A stretch of 33,427 nt of DNA from positions 1 through 33,427 of the forward strand of contig JAEWYT010000025.1 of the NCBI GenBank assembly GCA_023458595.1, written 5' to 3'. The notes beneath the pieces were generated by a model, which was not told the DNA's origin, made no database searches, and was given only the letters and a program-made list of their open reading frames with translations. Of this stretch, positions 16,309 through 24,071 are shown piece after piece; position 1 is the stretch's first letter, and every line of letters begins with the position of its first letter. The DNA comes from Pseudomonadota bacterium (GTDB lineage: Bacteria > Pseudomonadota > Alphaproteobacteria > Rhizobiales > Tepidamorphaceae). The position numbers and the translations under genes were made by a program.

Positions 16309-16971
16309 CGCAATCTCACATCAGGCGCCGGAGATGAACACGGCGCCGCGCAGCAAGGTCCGTGTCTGGGACCCGCTGGTCCGGGTGTTCCATGGGGACT
16401 GGTCGCGGCCTTCGCGACCGCATGGCTGACCGCGGACGAGCTGCAGCCTTTCCACGAGGTCGCAGGCTACACCGTCGCAGGTCTGGTGGCCTTCAGGCTG
16501 GTCTGGGGCCTCGTCGGCACTCGCTACGCGCGGTTCGCGCAGTTCCTGAAGGGGCCCGGCGAGACCCTCGCCTATCTCGGGGACATGACCCGCGGACGCG
16601 AGTGGCGCTACCTCGGCCACAACCCGGCGGGCGCGGCGATGGTCGTGGCGCTGCTGGTTGCGCTGTTGGGGACGGCTTTCACCGACTGGCTAATGGAGGA
16701 CGAAGCCCGTCTTGCCATGCTGCCGTCCATGCCCGCCATCGTGGCGCCCGCCTGGGCCGACGACGACGGTGGCGAGCGCGAATATGGCGAGCGCGGTGAA
16801 GTCGAGGGCCCGCTGAAGGAGGTCCACGAGACGCTCGCCAACCTGATGCTGCTGCTTGCCGCGCTGCATGTGGGCGGCGTCGTGCTGGCCTCCTTCCGGC
16901 ACCACGAGAACCTGGCGCGCGCCATGGTGACGGGCGACAAGCGCGGCGCCGGTCCCGGCGACATCGCCTGA
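16301..16971 (+). pseudogene. cytochrome b561-type membrane protein, frameshifted
   Basis: Read in two frames this is a ~223-residue cytochrome b561/di-heme b protein. The first frame (16301 to about 16393) gives KVRVWDPLVRVFH; the second gives GLVAAFATAWLTADELQPFH and onward to 16971, with the heme-ligand-type histidines FHEVAGY, HNPAGA and LHVGGV and four membrane helices. Continuing in the first frame hits a stop at 16427. Adding one base near 16393, just before GGGG, restores a continuous family-like sequence (VFHWG). It is either a genuine inactivating deletion or a sequencing error. It would have passed electrons across the membrane with the redox proteins encoded downstream. Confidence 0.85.
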
Positions 16972-17012
16972 CGCACCTACCCCCAGGGCCGACCGTCCCT
17001 TCGGTCCCGCCT

Positions 17013-17042
17013 GGCCTCGCCCTCACGGGCGGGGCCTTTTTC
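17013..17042 (+). terminator. Rho-independent terminator
   Basis: GGCCTCGCCC-TCAC-GGGCGGGGCC followed by TTTTT: a 10-bp stem (one internal mismatch) with a T tract. It separates the PepSY/cytochrome b operon from the next operon, which has its own operator immediately after. Confidence 0.85.
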
Positions 17043-17061
17043 GTCCGAAGCCGCTCTCTTC

Positions 17062-17110
17062 CTGACGGCAAGCTGAAGCGGGAATCGCGGACGCGTCAGG
17101 AAGCCCTCAG
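17062..17110. promoter_or_regulatory. double operator, probable response-regulator site B
   Basis: CTGAC (17062) and CTGAA (17073) repeat with an 11-bp period, followed by GTCAG (17095) and CTCAG (17106) on the other strand, again 11 bp apart and 33 bp after the first. The core CTGAC-N4-AAGCTGAAGCGGG is shared with site A. It lies 47 bp before the first gene of the DUF2271/ApbE operon, so the same regulator very probably controls both operons. Confidence 0.75.
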
Positions 17111-17156
17111 GTCGTGTCTCCAGATTGTCCTCAGCAGATGACAAGGAGACCCTGCC

Positions 17157-17495
17157 ATGAAGAAAACCCTGACACTTCTGGTCGCGTCCACGGCGCTGAC
17201 CGCCGCGATCGGCGTCCCCGCCTGGAGCGCGATGCAATCCCCGCCCGACGTCCTTCGGCCCGTCGCCGCTCTCTTCGATGACGCCCCGCAAGCCATGCCG
17301 CTCGTTCTCGCAAGCGACGATGACGACGACGATGACGACCGCTGGCGGGACGGTTCTCGTCGCGGCCACGACGACGACGACGACGATGACGATTGCCGCG
17401 GTGGCGCTCGCAATCCCGCGCCCGCCGGCACGGTCGCCCCTCCGCAGAACGGCCTCTTCGGGAACGGCGCTCCGCCGCAGGTTCAGGTGAACTGA
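17157..17495 (+). CDS. exported Asp-rich protein
   Basis: A 112-residue protein with a Sec signal peptide (cleavage near residue 25). The mature part contains two runs of eight aspartates, separated by a basic RWRDGSRRGH stretch, then a single Cys and a Pro/Gly/Asn-rich tail. The Asp runs are encoded by GAC/GAT repeats. No family is recognised. Acidic runs in an exported protein beside metal transporters suggest binding or buffering of divalent cations in the periplasm, but this is inference. AAGGAG precedes the ATG, and it is the first gene after operator B. Confidence 0.75.
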   Translation: MKKTLTLLVASTALTAAIGVPAWSAMQSPPDVLRPVAALFDDAPQAMPLVLASDDDDDDDDRWRDGSRRGHDDDDDDDDCRGGARNPAPAGTVAPPQNGLFGNGAPPQVQVN

Positions 17496-17533
17496 ACCGC
17501 TCTCGAGCTCCTCTCCCAAAAAGGATCAACCCG

Positions 17534-18004
17534 ATGAAATCACTTCTTGCAACGCTCGCGCTCACCACCGCGCTGACGCTCCCCGGGCTCGCCATGGCAC
17601 GGCCGGTGACGCTCACCACGACCCTCAACAATTATGGCGGCGACGGGGCCTACCTCGCGCTCTACGTCACTGACGCCTCCGGCGCCTATGTCGGCAGCCT
17701 GTGGATGGCGGGCGGCAAGTCCAAGTACTACGAGCATCTGAGCGATTGGTACCGCGCCACCGGCGGCGACACCGCGCAGGTCAACGGCATCACCGGCGCC
17801 AGCGTCGGCGCAGGCCGCACGCTCGAGATCACGCTCGACCTCGCCGACGCGCTCTTCGACGCGGGCTACACGCTGCACATTGACGCCGCCGTCGAGGACA
17901 TGCGCGACAGTCCGAACGAGGTGGCGGTGCCGCTCACGACCGATGGCGCGGGCACGCCGGTGACCGGGCGCCGGTACATCGCCAGCTTCGCCTACGACAT
18001 GTGA
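17534..18004 (+). CDS. DUF2271 exported protein with predicted FMN-attachment motif
   Basis: A 156-residue protein with a Sec signal peptide (cleavage after ~22, MARP). The mature part is a beta-rich DUF2271 domain, including GGDGAYLALYVTDASGAYVG and YYEHLSDWYRATGG. Residues 84-90, NGITGAS, match the ApbE-type flavinylation motif ([DN]GxTGA[TS]), in which the last Thr/Ser (here Ser90) receives FMN by a phosphoester bond. ApbE is encoded two genes downstream. It is therefore predicted to be a periplasmic flavoprotein electron carrier. AAGGA lies before the ATG. Confidence 0.85.
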   Translation: MKSLLATLALTTALTLPGLAMARPVTLTTTLNNYGGDGAYLALYVTDASGAYVGSLWMAGGKSKYYEHLSDWYRATGGDTAQVNGITGASVGAGRTLEITLDLADALFDAGYTLHIDAAVEDMRDSPNEVAVPLTTDGAGTPVTGRRYIASFAYDM

Positions 18005-18015
18005 GGAGCGGGGCC

Positions 18016-20223
18016 ATGATCCGTGCACTCCATCGCTGGCCGGGTCTTCTGGCCCTCGCGCTCGTCACGATCCTCGCGCTGAGTGGGGCGGCGCTGTCGG
18101 TCTTCCCTGCGGCCGAACGGCTTGCCGTCCCGCAGGCGGAGACCGGGCTCACGGTCGCCGCCCTCGCGCACCGCATCCACGCGGTCTATCCGGGCGTCGA
18201 GCAGATCCGCCGATCACCCTCGGGCCGGATCACCGCCTACTGGTTCGACCAGGGCGCGCCGGGTGCGGCCGTGATCGACCCGGCGACGGGTGAGGGCGTG
18301 GCCTCGGCCGACCCGAACCAGGCCGAACGCTGGCTCACCAACCTTCACCGCTCGCTGTTCCTCGGGGATGGCGGGCGCATCGCCATGGCCGCGGGGGCTG
18401 CCGCGATGCTGATCCTCTCGCTCTCCGGCGCGGCGCTGGTCGCGCGGCGGTCGGGCGGCTGGCGACACTGGTTCGCGCGCCTCCGCGGACCGCTTGCCGG
18501 GCGGCTGCACGTCGAGATCGCCCGGATCGCCGTCGTCGGCCTCGTCCTGTCCTCCACGACCGCCCTCTGGATGACGGCGTCCACGTTCGATCTCCTGCCG
18601 GATGGCGGCGTCCTGCCGGCCGCCCCTGCCGAGGTCAGTGGGGAGACAGGCTTCGCTCCGGGCCGGATGCCCACGCTTCGGCAAACGCCGGTCGCCGAGT
18701 TGCGCGAGCTGAGCTTTCCCTATCCCGGCGACGCGACGGACGTGTTCACGCTCAAGACCGACCGGGGCACCGGATACCTCGATCAGGGCAACGGCGCCCT
18801 CCTGGCCTGGGCGGATCTGACCGGATGGGAGAGCGTCTCGGAAACCATCTACATGCTGCACACCGGACAGGGTGCGGCAACGCTTGGCCTCGTGCTCGGG
18901 CTCATGGCGCTCGGCGTGCCGGCGATGGGCGCGACTGGCGTCCTGGTCTGGCTGGCCGGGCGGCGCGGTCGGCCTCGCATCCGGGGCAACCGGCCCGCGG
19001 GGCGCGCTGAAACGGTCCTGCTCGTCGGGAGCGAGGGCGGCAGCACCTGGGGCTTCGCCGCGACGCTTCACGCCGCACTGACGCAGGCCGGGCAAAGCGT
19101 CCATGTCGGCCCGATGTCGGGGTTCGCCCCGGAGCGCTACACCAACACCAAGCGGATCATCCTGCTCGCCTCGACCTATGGCGACGGGGCTGCGCCGGCC
19201 TCGGCGAAGGGCTTCCTCGACCGGTTGAACGCCCTCGACGGGGCACCGGATATTCCCATGGCTGTGCTTGGTTTCGGAGATCGGAGTTTTCCGGCCTATT
19301 GCGCCTTTGCCAAGGACGTTGCGGCAGCAGCGCAAGCGAAGGGCTGGCCGGAGCTTCTGCCGCTCGACACAATCGACCGCCAGTCCCCGCAGGATTTCGC
19401 CCGCTGGGGCCGCGCGCTAGGTGAGGCGCTTGGGATCCCGCTGGAATTGTCGCACCAGCCCGTCCTGCCCCCCATCGAGACGCTGACCCTTGTCTCGCGC
19501 CGCGACTACGGCGCCGAGGTGCAGGCCCCGACGGCGATCCTCCGCTTCGCGCTTCCCCGCGTCTCGCTCTGGCAACGGCTGCTTGGGGGCGGGTTCGCAC
19601 GGTTCCAGGCGGGAGACCTGATCGGCATTCTGCCCGAAGGCGGGTCCGTCCCGCGGCTCTATTCGCTCGCCTCTGGGCGCCGCGACGGTTTCGTCGAAAT
19701 CGTGGTCAAGAAGCACCCGGGCGGCCTCTGCTCGGGCCAGCTCACGGCGCTGGAGCCGGGCGACACCGTGAGCGCTTTCCTGCGCCCCAACCCCGGCTTC
19801 CGTCCGGGCGGGAGCCGTGCGCCGCTGATCCTGATCGGCGCAGGGACCGGCGTCGGGCCGCTCGCGGGCATTGTCCGCGGCAACGCACGCCGCAGGCCCG
19901 TCCACCTGTTCTTCGGCATGCGCCATCCCGACAGCGACTTCTTCTACGGCGAGGAGCTGGCGACCTGGCAGGACGAGGGGCGTCTGAGCCGGCTGGTCAC
20001 GGCCGTCTCACGCGGGGCGCGTCCCCACTACGTGCAGGACGCGCTGCGCGGCGAGGCCACTCAGGTGGCAGACCTCATCCGCAAAGGGGCGCGCGTGATG
20101 GTCTGCGGAGGACGGGACATGGCCGCGGGCGTGGCCGATGCGCTGGCCGAGATCCTCGCGCCGGCCGGGCTGACGCCGGCGGTCCTGAAGGCGGAGGGAC
20201 GGTATGTCGAAGATGTCTACTGA
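18016..20223 (+). CDS. PepSY-TM/flavodoxin/NAD(P)H reductase fusion
   Basis: A 735-residue membrane oxidoreductase. The N-terminal ~320 residues are a PepSY-TM unit with four membrane helices, starting HRWPGLLALALVTIL; conserved His residues in or near the helices could bind heme. A flavodoxin-like FMN domain follows (VLLVGSEGGSTWGFA, ASTYGDGAAPASAKGF), then an FAD domain (RLYSLAS, GGLCSGQL) and an NAD(P) domain (LIGAGTGVGPLAGIV, MVCGGRDM) ending in an aromatic Tyr. It should move electrons from NAD(P)H through FAD and FMN across the membrane. The start at 18016 has GAGGAG upstream; GTG at 18001 is less likely. Confidence 0.9.
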   Translation: MIRALHRWPGLLALALVTILALSGAALSVFPAAERLAVPQAETGLTVAALAHRIHAVYPGVEQIRRSPSGRITAYWFDQGAPGAAVIDPATGEGVASADPNQAERWLTNLHRSLFLGDGGRIAMAAGAAAMLILSLSGAALVARRSGGWRHWFARLRGPLAGRLHVEIARIAVVGLVLSSTTALWMTASTFDLLPDGGVLPAAPAEVSGETGFAPGRMPTLRQTPVAELRELSFPYPGDATDVFTLKTDRGTGYLDQGNGALLAWADLTGWESVSETIYMLHTGQGAATLGLVLGLMALGVPAMGATGVLVWLAGRRGRPRIRGNRPAGRAETVLLVGSEGGSTWGFAATLHAALTQAGQSVHVGPMSGFAPERYTNTKRIILLASTYGDGAAPASAKGFLDRLNALDGAPDIPMAVLGFGDRSFPAYCAFAKDVAAAAQAKGWPELLPLDTIDRQSPQDFARWGRALGEALGIPLELSHQPVLPPIETLTLVSRRDYGAEVQAPTAILRFALPRVSLWQRLLGGGFARFQAGDLIGILPEGGSVPRLYSLASGRRDGFVEIVVKKHPGGLCSGQLTALEPGDTVSAFLRPNPGFRPGGSRAPLILIGAGTGVGPLAGIVRGNARRRPVHLFFGMRHPDSDFFYGEELATWQDEGRLSRLVTAVSRGARPHYVQDALRGEATQVADLIRKGARVMVCGGRDMAAGVADALAEILAPAGLTPAVLKAEGRYVEDVY

Positions 20224-21184
20224 GAGCGCGCGGATCGCCCTGAACGGGCCGACCATGGGCACGCGCTGGTCGGCGCTGTTCTTCGCAGGGCCCGGTCTCG
20301 ACCCGGCCCCGATCCGCGCGGCGTTGCAGGCGGCCGTGGACGAAGTGGACGGACAGATGTCGACCTGGAAGCCAGACAGCGACCTGATGCGGTTCAACGC
20401 GGCGCCGGTGGGCGAATGGATCGCGCTTCCCGCGCGGCTCGCCGAGGTGCTGCGCCTCGGCCTAAAGATCGGGCGCATATCCGGCGGCGCGTTCGACATC
20501 GGCATGGGTGACGCGGTGACGGCCTGGGGCTTCGGGCCCGGGGACGCCACGCCGGATGGCATCCGCGTCGCGATGAAAAACCCGCGCCGCCCGGCGCACG
20601 AAGTTCTGGAGTTCGATGGCGACCACGTGCGCAAGGCTGAGCCCGTCACACTCGACCTGAACGGGATCGCCAAAGGCTATGGCGTCGACCGGCTCGCCGA
20701 GACCCTGCGCGATCATGGGATTTCCGACGGACTCGTCGGGATCGATGGCGAGATGCGCGCAATGGGCCTCAGGCCGGACGGCGAAGCCTGGACCATCGCA
20801 GTCGAGGCGCCGGACGCAGAGCGCCGGACGCCGCATTCGATCCTCGCGCTTCAGGATGCCGCCGTCGCCACCTCCGGCGATTATCGCCACTGGATCGAGG
20901 TTCAGGGACGACGCCTGTCGCACACGATGGACCCGAGGCGCGGTGCGCCGCTGATCGCGTCGCCGGCTTCCGTCACCGTTGTGGCTCGAACCTGTGCCGA
21001 GGCCGATGCCTGGGCGACCACCCTTATGGTGCTTGGCCCGGACAAAGGCGCGACGCTCGCAAGACGAAGCGGGCTCGACGCCCTGTTCCTCCTGCGCGAT
21101 GATGATGCCAGCGCAAGGGGCGTGGGAGTCGGACAACTATTTTCCGAAGAGCCAGCGGCAATCGCCTCAGCCGAGGGGAGATAA
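20204..21184 (+). CDS. apbE: FAD:protein FMN transferase (ApbE)
   Basis: A 326-residue ApbE-family enzyme, which moves FMN from FAD onto a Thr/Ser of target flavoproteins. Typical motifs are present: GPTMGTRWSA near the start, QMSTWKPDSDLMRFN, FDIGMGDAVTAWGFGP, DLNGIAKGYGVDRLAE, ATSGDYRHW, SHTMDPRRGAPL, and a final TCAEADAWATTLMVLG. Acidic residues for Mg2+ binding are kept. No signal peptide or lipobox is visible, so it may act in the cytosol, unlike most ApbE proteins. The likely substrate is the DUF2271 protein. It overlaps the preceding reductase by 20 bp. Confidence 0.92.
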   Translation: MSKMSTESARIALNGPTMGTRWSALFFAGPGLDPAPIRAALQAAVDEVDGQMSTWKPDSDLMRFNAAPVGEWIALPARLAEVLRLGLKIGRISGGAFDIGMGDAVTAWGFGPGDATPDGIRVAMKNPRRPAHEVLEFDGDHVRKAEPVTLDLNGIAKGYGVDRLAETLRDHGISDGLVGIDGEMRAMGLRPDGEAWTIAVEAPDAERRTPHSILALQDAAVATSGDYRHWIEVQGRRLSHTMDPRRGAPLIASPASVTVVARTCAEADAWATTLMVLGPDKGATLARRSGLDALFLLRDDDASARGVGVGQLFSEEPAAIASAEGR

Positions 21185-21189
21185 GTCGC

Positions 21190-23097
21190 ATGGAGACGAC
21201 ACGGACCGACCGCTTCAAGACCGCTATCCTGCTCATTGCCGCGACCGGCCTGATTGCGGGACTTGTCTTCTACTTTTCCGGCCGACCCAACGCTGCGAAC
21301 CTGATCTGGATCGCCGGCGTCGTTCCCGCACTCGCCGCGCTCGTGGTCGAGATCCTGCGCAGCCTGCGCTCCGGCGAGGTGGGCCTCGATATCGTCGCCG
21401 CGCTGTCGATGTCGGCGGCGCTCGTCTTCGGCGAGACGCTCGCCGCGGCGGTCGTCGCGGTGATGTATTCCGGCGGCACATTCCTCGAAGCCTTCGCCGA
21501 GGGCCGTGCCCGCCGTGAAATGCACGACCTGCTGTCCCGCGTGCCCCGAACGGCGACCCGGCACCGCAACGGCGGGCTGGAGGACGTGCCGCTCGACGAC
21601 ATCGCGCCCGGCGATCGCCTGCTGATACGGCAGGGCGACGTGGTGCCGGTGGACGGCACGGTGGCCTCGGAGACGGCCTTTGTCGATACGTCCGCGCTCA
21701 CGGGCGAGTCCCTGCCGGTGCGCCTCGCCCACGGCGCCGACGCCATGAGCGGCTCGACCAATGCAGGCGAAGCCTTCGATCTGACGGCGACGCGAGAAGC
21801 CAAGGACAGCACCTATGCCGGGATCGTCCGGCTGGTGGAAGAAGCGCAGGCGTCGAAGGCGCCGATGTCGCGGCTGGCCGACCGCTGGTCGCTGGGGTTT
21901 CTGGCGGTCACGGTCAGCATCGCCTTCGCCGCCTGGTGGGTCTCCGGCGACCCGATCCGGGCCGTCGCCGTGCTGGTCGTCGCCACGCCCTGTCCGCTGA
22001 TCCTCGCCGTGCCGGTCGCGCTGGTTGCCGGTCTTTCGCGCGCCGCGCATTTCGGCGTGCTCATCAAGGGCGCGGGACCGCTCGAGACGATGGCACGCAT
22101 CCGAACGCTGATCCTCGACAAGACCGGCACGCTGACCGACGGCCGCCCGCAGATCGTCTCGATCGACAGCCACGACGGCATGGCGGAGGACGACATCCTG
22201 CGCCTCGCGGCATCGCTCGACCAGGTCTCGAAGCATCCGGTGGCGCAAGCCATTGTCGCCGCCGCGAAGGAGCGGGGCTTCGCCTTGCCCGTGCCGTTGG
22301 ACGTGGCCGAGATCCCGGGCGAAGGCGTCGTGGGCCATGTCGAGGGCCGGAAGGTCATCGTCGGTGGAGATGCCTTCGTCGCGTCCCGCGTCGGACGGCG
22401 TCCCGGCGATCATTCAGTCATCGCTGCCGGCTCGGTCCTTGTCGCCGTCGCAGTAGACGGGCACATGGCGGGGCACCTCGTCATGTCCGATCCGCTACGC
22501 GAAGGCGCGGGCGCCATGCTCGACGGTCTGCGCCGCGAGGGGATCGCGCGCATCATGCTCGCGACCGGAGACCGCGCTGACGTGGCCGAGCGTGTCACCG
22601 AGGGGCTTGGGCTCGACGGTCTGCGGGCCGGGCTGACGCCGGACCAGAAGGTGTTGCTCGTCCTAAGCGAGCGCAAGCACGGGCCCGTCATGATGGTGGG
22701 CGACGGGGTCAACGACGCGCCCGCTCTCGCGGCGGCCGACGTGGGTGTCGCCATGGGCGCGCGGGGCGCCGCAGCCTCGGCAGAGGCAGCCGACGTCGTG
22801 CTGCTCGTCGACCGTATCGACCGGCTCGGGCCGGGGATCGAGATCGCGCGGGGTGCGCGCCGCATCGCCGTCGAGAGCGTAGTCGCCGGGATCGGCCTGT
22901 CGGTCATGGGCATGATCGCGGCCGCTTTCGGTTATCTCACCCCGGTGCAGGGGGCGCTCTTGCAGGAGGTCATCGACGTCGCCGTGATCCTGAACGCCCT
23001 GCGCGCGCTGCGCATCGCGCCCCATGAACCCACCATTCCGAAACCAAGGGCTGTCTCCTCCGGGCAGGCCGACATCGCGCAAGGAGCCACGCCATGA
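21190..23097 (+). CDS. P1B-type metal-transporting ATPase with TPCP motif
   Basis: A 635-residue pump. The TGES actuator motif is at 171-174. The membrane metal site TPCP is at 266-269, where other P1B pumps have CPC or SPC. Phosphorylation Asp310 is in DKTGTLT, the HP motif is in VSKHPVAQAI, and MVGDGVNDAPAL is the hinge. There is no N-terminal heavy-metal-binding domain. The ending QEVIDVAVILNALRALRI is typical of the family. TPC(P)-type pumps include Nia of Sinorhizobium, linked to nickel and iron; the substrate here is inferred as iron or another transition metal. GAGGGGAG is the ribosome site. Confidence 0.9.
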   Translation: METTRTDRFKTAILLIAATGLIAGLVFYFSGRPNAANLIWIAGVVPALAALVVEILRSLRSGEVGLDIVAALSMSAALVFGETLAAAVVAVMYSGGTFLEAFAEGRARREMHDLLSRVPRTATRHRNGGLEDVPLDDIAPGDRLLIRQGDVVPVDGTVASETAFVDTSALTGESLPVRLAHGADAMSGSTNAGEAFDLTATREAKDSTYAGIVRLVEEAQASKAPMSRLADRWSLGFLAVTVSIAFAAWWVSGDPIRAVAVLVVATPCPLILAVPVALVAGLSRAAHFGVLIKGAGPLETMARIRTLILDKTGTLTDGRPQIVSIDSHDGMAEDDILRLAASLDQVSKHPVAQAIVAAAKERGFALPVPLDVAEIPGEGVVGHVEGRKVIVGGDAFVASRVGRRPGDHSVIAAGSVLVAVAVDGHMAGHLVMSDPLREGAGAMLDGLRREGIARIMLATGDRADVAERVTEGLGLDGLRAGLTPDQKVLLVLSERKHGPVMMVGDGVNDAPALAAADVGVAMGARGAAASAEAADVVLLVDRIDRLGPGIEIARGARRIAVESVVAGIGLSVMGMIAAAFGYLTPVQGALLQEVIDVAVILNALRALRIAPHEPTIPKPRAVSSGQADIAQGATP

Positions 23098-23795
23098 GCC
23101 GCCTCTCGCATTCCGAAATCCACATGGTGCATCGCATCGGCTGGCTGCGGGCGGCCGTCCTCGGAGCGAACGACGGACTGGTGTCGACTGCGAGCCTCGT
23201 GGTCGGCGTCGCCGCAGCGGGATCCGGAAAGCCGGAGGTGCTGATCGCGGGGCTTGCTGGCCTCGTGGCCGGGGCGATGTCCATGGCCGCAGGCGAATAC
23301 GTCTCGGTCAGTTCCCAGACCGATGCGGAACAAGCCGATCTTGCCCGCGAAACCCGCGAGCTGGCGGAAACGCCTGAGGCGGAGCTCGAGGAGCTCACCC
23401 GGATCTACGTAGACCGGGGGCTTGATCGAGACCTGGCGGAAAAGGTGGCTCGTCAGCTGACCGAACGCGACGCGCTCGGATCGCATGCCCGCGACGAACT
23501 CGGCATCTCCGACACCGTCACGGCACGGCCGATTCAGGCGGCCTTGGTTTCCGCGCTGACGTTCGCCCTCGGTGCGGTGGTTCCGCTGATCGTAGTGTTA
23601 CTCGTGCCTCAGGCGCAGATCGCAATTCTGGTAGCGGCATCGACGATCGTTGGTCTCGGCGTCCTCGGCGGCCTCGGAGCATCCGCTGGCGGCGCGGGGC
23701 TCGTTCGCGGTGCTGCGAGGGTCACCTTGTGGGGGGCGCTCGCGATGGCGGCGACGGCAGCCGTTGGCACGATCTTCGGTGTGGCGGTCGGGTAA
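23094..23795 (+). CDS. VIT/CCC1 family metal transporter
   Basis: A 233-residue membrane protein of the VIT1/CCC1 family, which moves Fe2+ or Mn2+ out of the cytosol. The first helix carries LGANDGLVSTASLVVGVAAA and the second GLVAGAMSMAAGEYVSVSSQ, the metal-path signatures. A cytosolic helical domain (residues ~85-145) is rich in Glu and His, as in VIT1's metal-binding hub. Three more helices follow. It overlaps the ATPase stop by four bases (ATGA) and closes the operon. Confidence 0.92.
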   Translation: MSRLSHSEIHMVHRIGWLRAAVLGANDGLVSTASLVVGVAAAGSGKPEVLIAGLAGLVAGAMSMAAGEYVSVSSQTDAEQADLARETRELAETPEAELEELTRIYVDRGLDRDLAEKVARQLTERDALGSHARDELGISDTVTARPIQAALVSALTFALGAVVPLIVVLLVPQAQIAILVAASTIVGLGVLGGLGASAGGAGLVRGAARVTLWGALAMAATAAVGTIFGVAVG

Positions 23796-23866
23796 GGGAA
23801 CGATGATGGTGACCAAGGATTCAGAAAAATAAACGATTTCCGTAACTTAAGGTGGAGAAGGTTGGA

Positions 23867-23889
23867 TTTGAGACCCATCCCCTCCGCCA
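23867..23889 (+). other. tRNA-Ser-like 3' end, possible attachment-site scar
   Basis: TTTGAGACCCATCCCCTCCGCCA reads as a T-loop, a CCCAT T-stem strand, a 7-nt acceptor strand CCCCTCC, a discriminator G and CCA. Just upstream the sequence (TTGGA) no longer fits the T-stem, and no tRNA body precedes it, so only the 3' part is present. Such partial tRNA ends are left where an integrase site has been duplicated. The surrounding DNA (23796-24071) is AT-richer than its neighbours and holds no gene. This is an interpretation from pattern, not proven. Confidence 0.42.
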
Positions 23890-24071
23890 GACATCTAATA
23901 AATTCAATAGGTTAGGCAACAAAAGCGATCCGTGACATAACGTCCGACATACTTGTAAGTGAGAAAGCAGAAGTTGGCCTCCGGTGCGCCAGCGGGTGCG
24001 GATCGCCCGCATTGGCACCATAGAAAAGCCCGCCGCAGTTTCCCGCGACGGGCTCGGATGCCGCCTGGGCT

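Noticed and set aside
16486..16971. Cytochrome b as a normal shorter gene starting at 16486
   Set aside because: That start would delete the first helix and its heme-ligand histidine, both of which are present just upstream in the other frame; a frameshift explains the data better.
18214..19335. 373-residue leftward open frame inside the reductase fusion
   Set aside because: Arg/Pro/Gly-rich translation typical of an antisense shadow; the rightward frame carries clear PepSY, flavodoxin and reductase motifs.
23800..23889. Complete tRNA-Ser gene
   Set aside because: Only the T-loop to CCA part fits; no anticodon arm, D arm or 5' acceptor strand could be found upstream.
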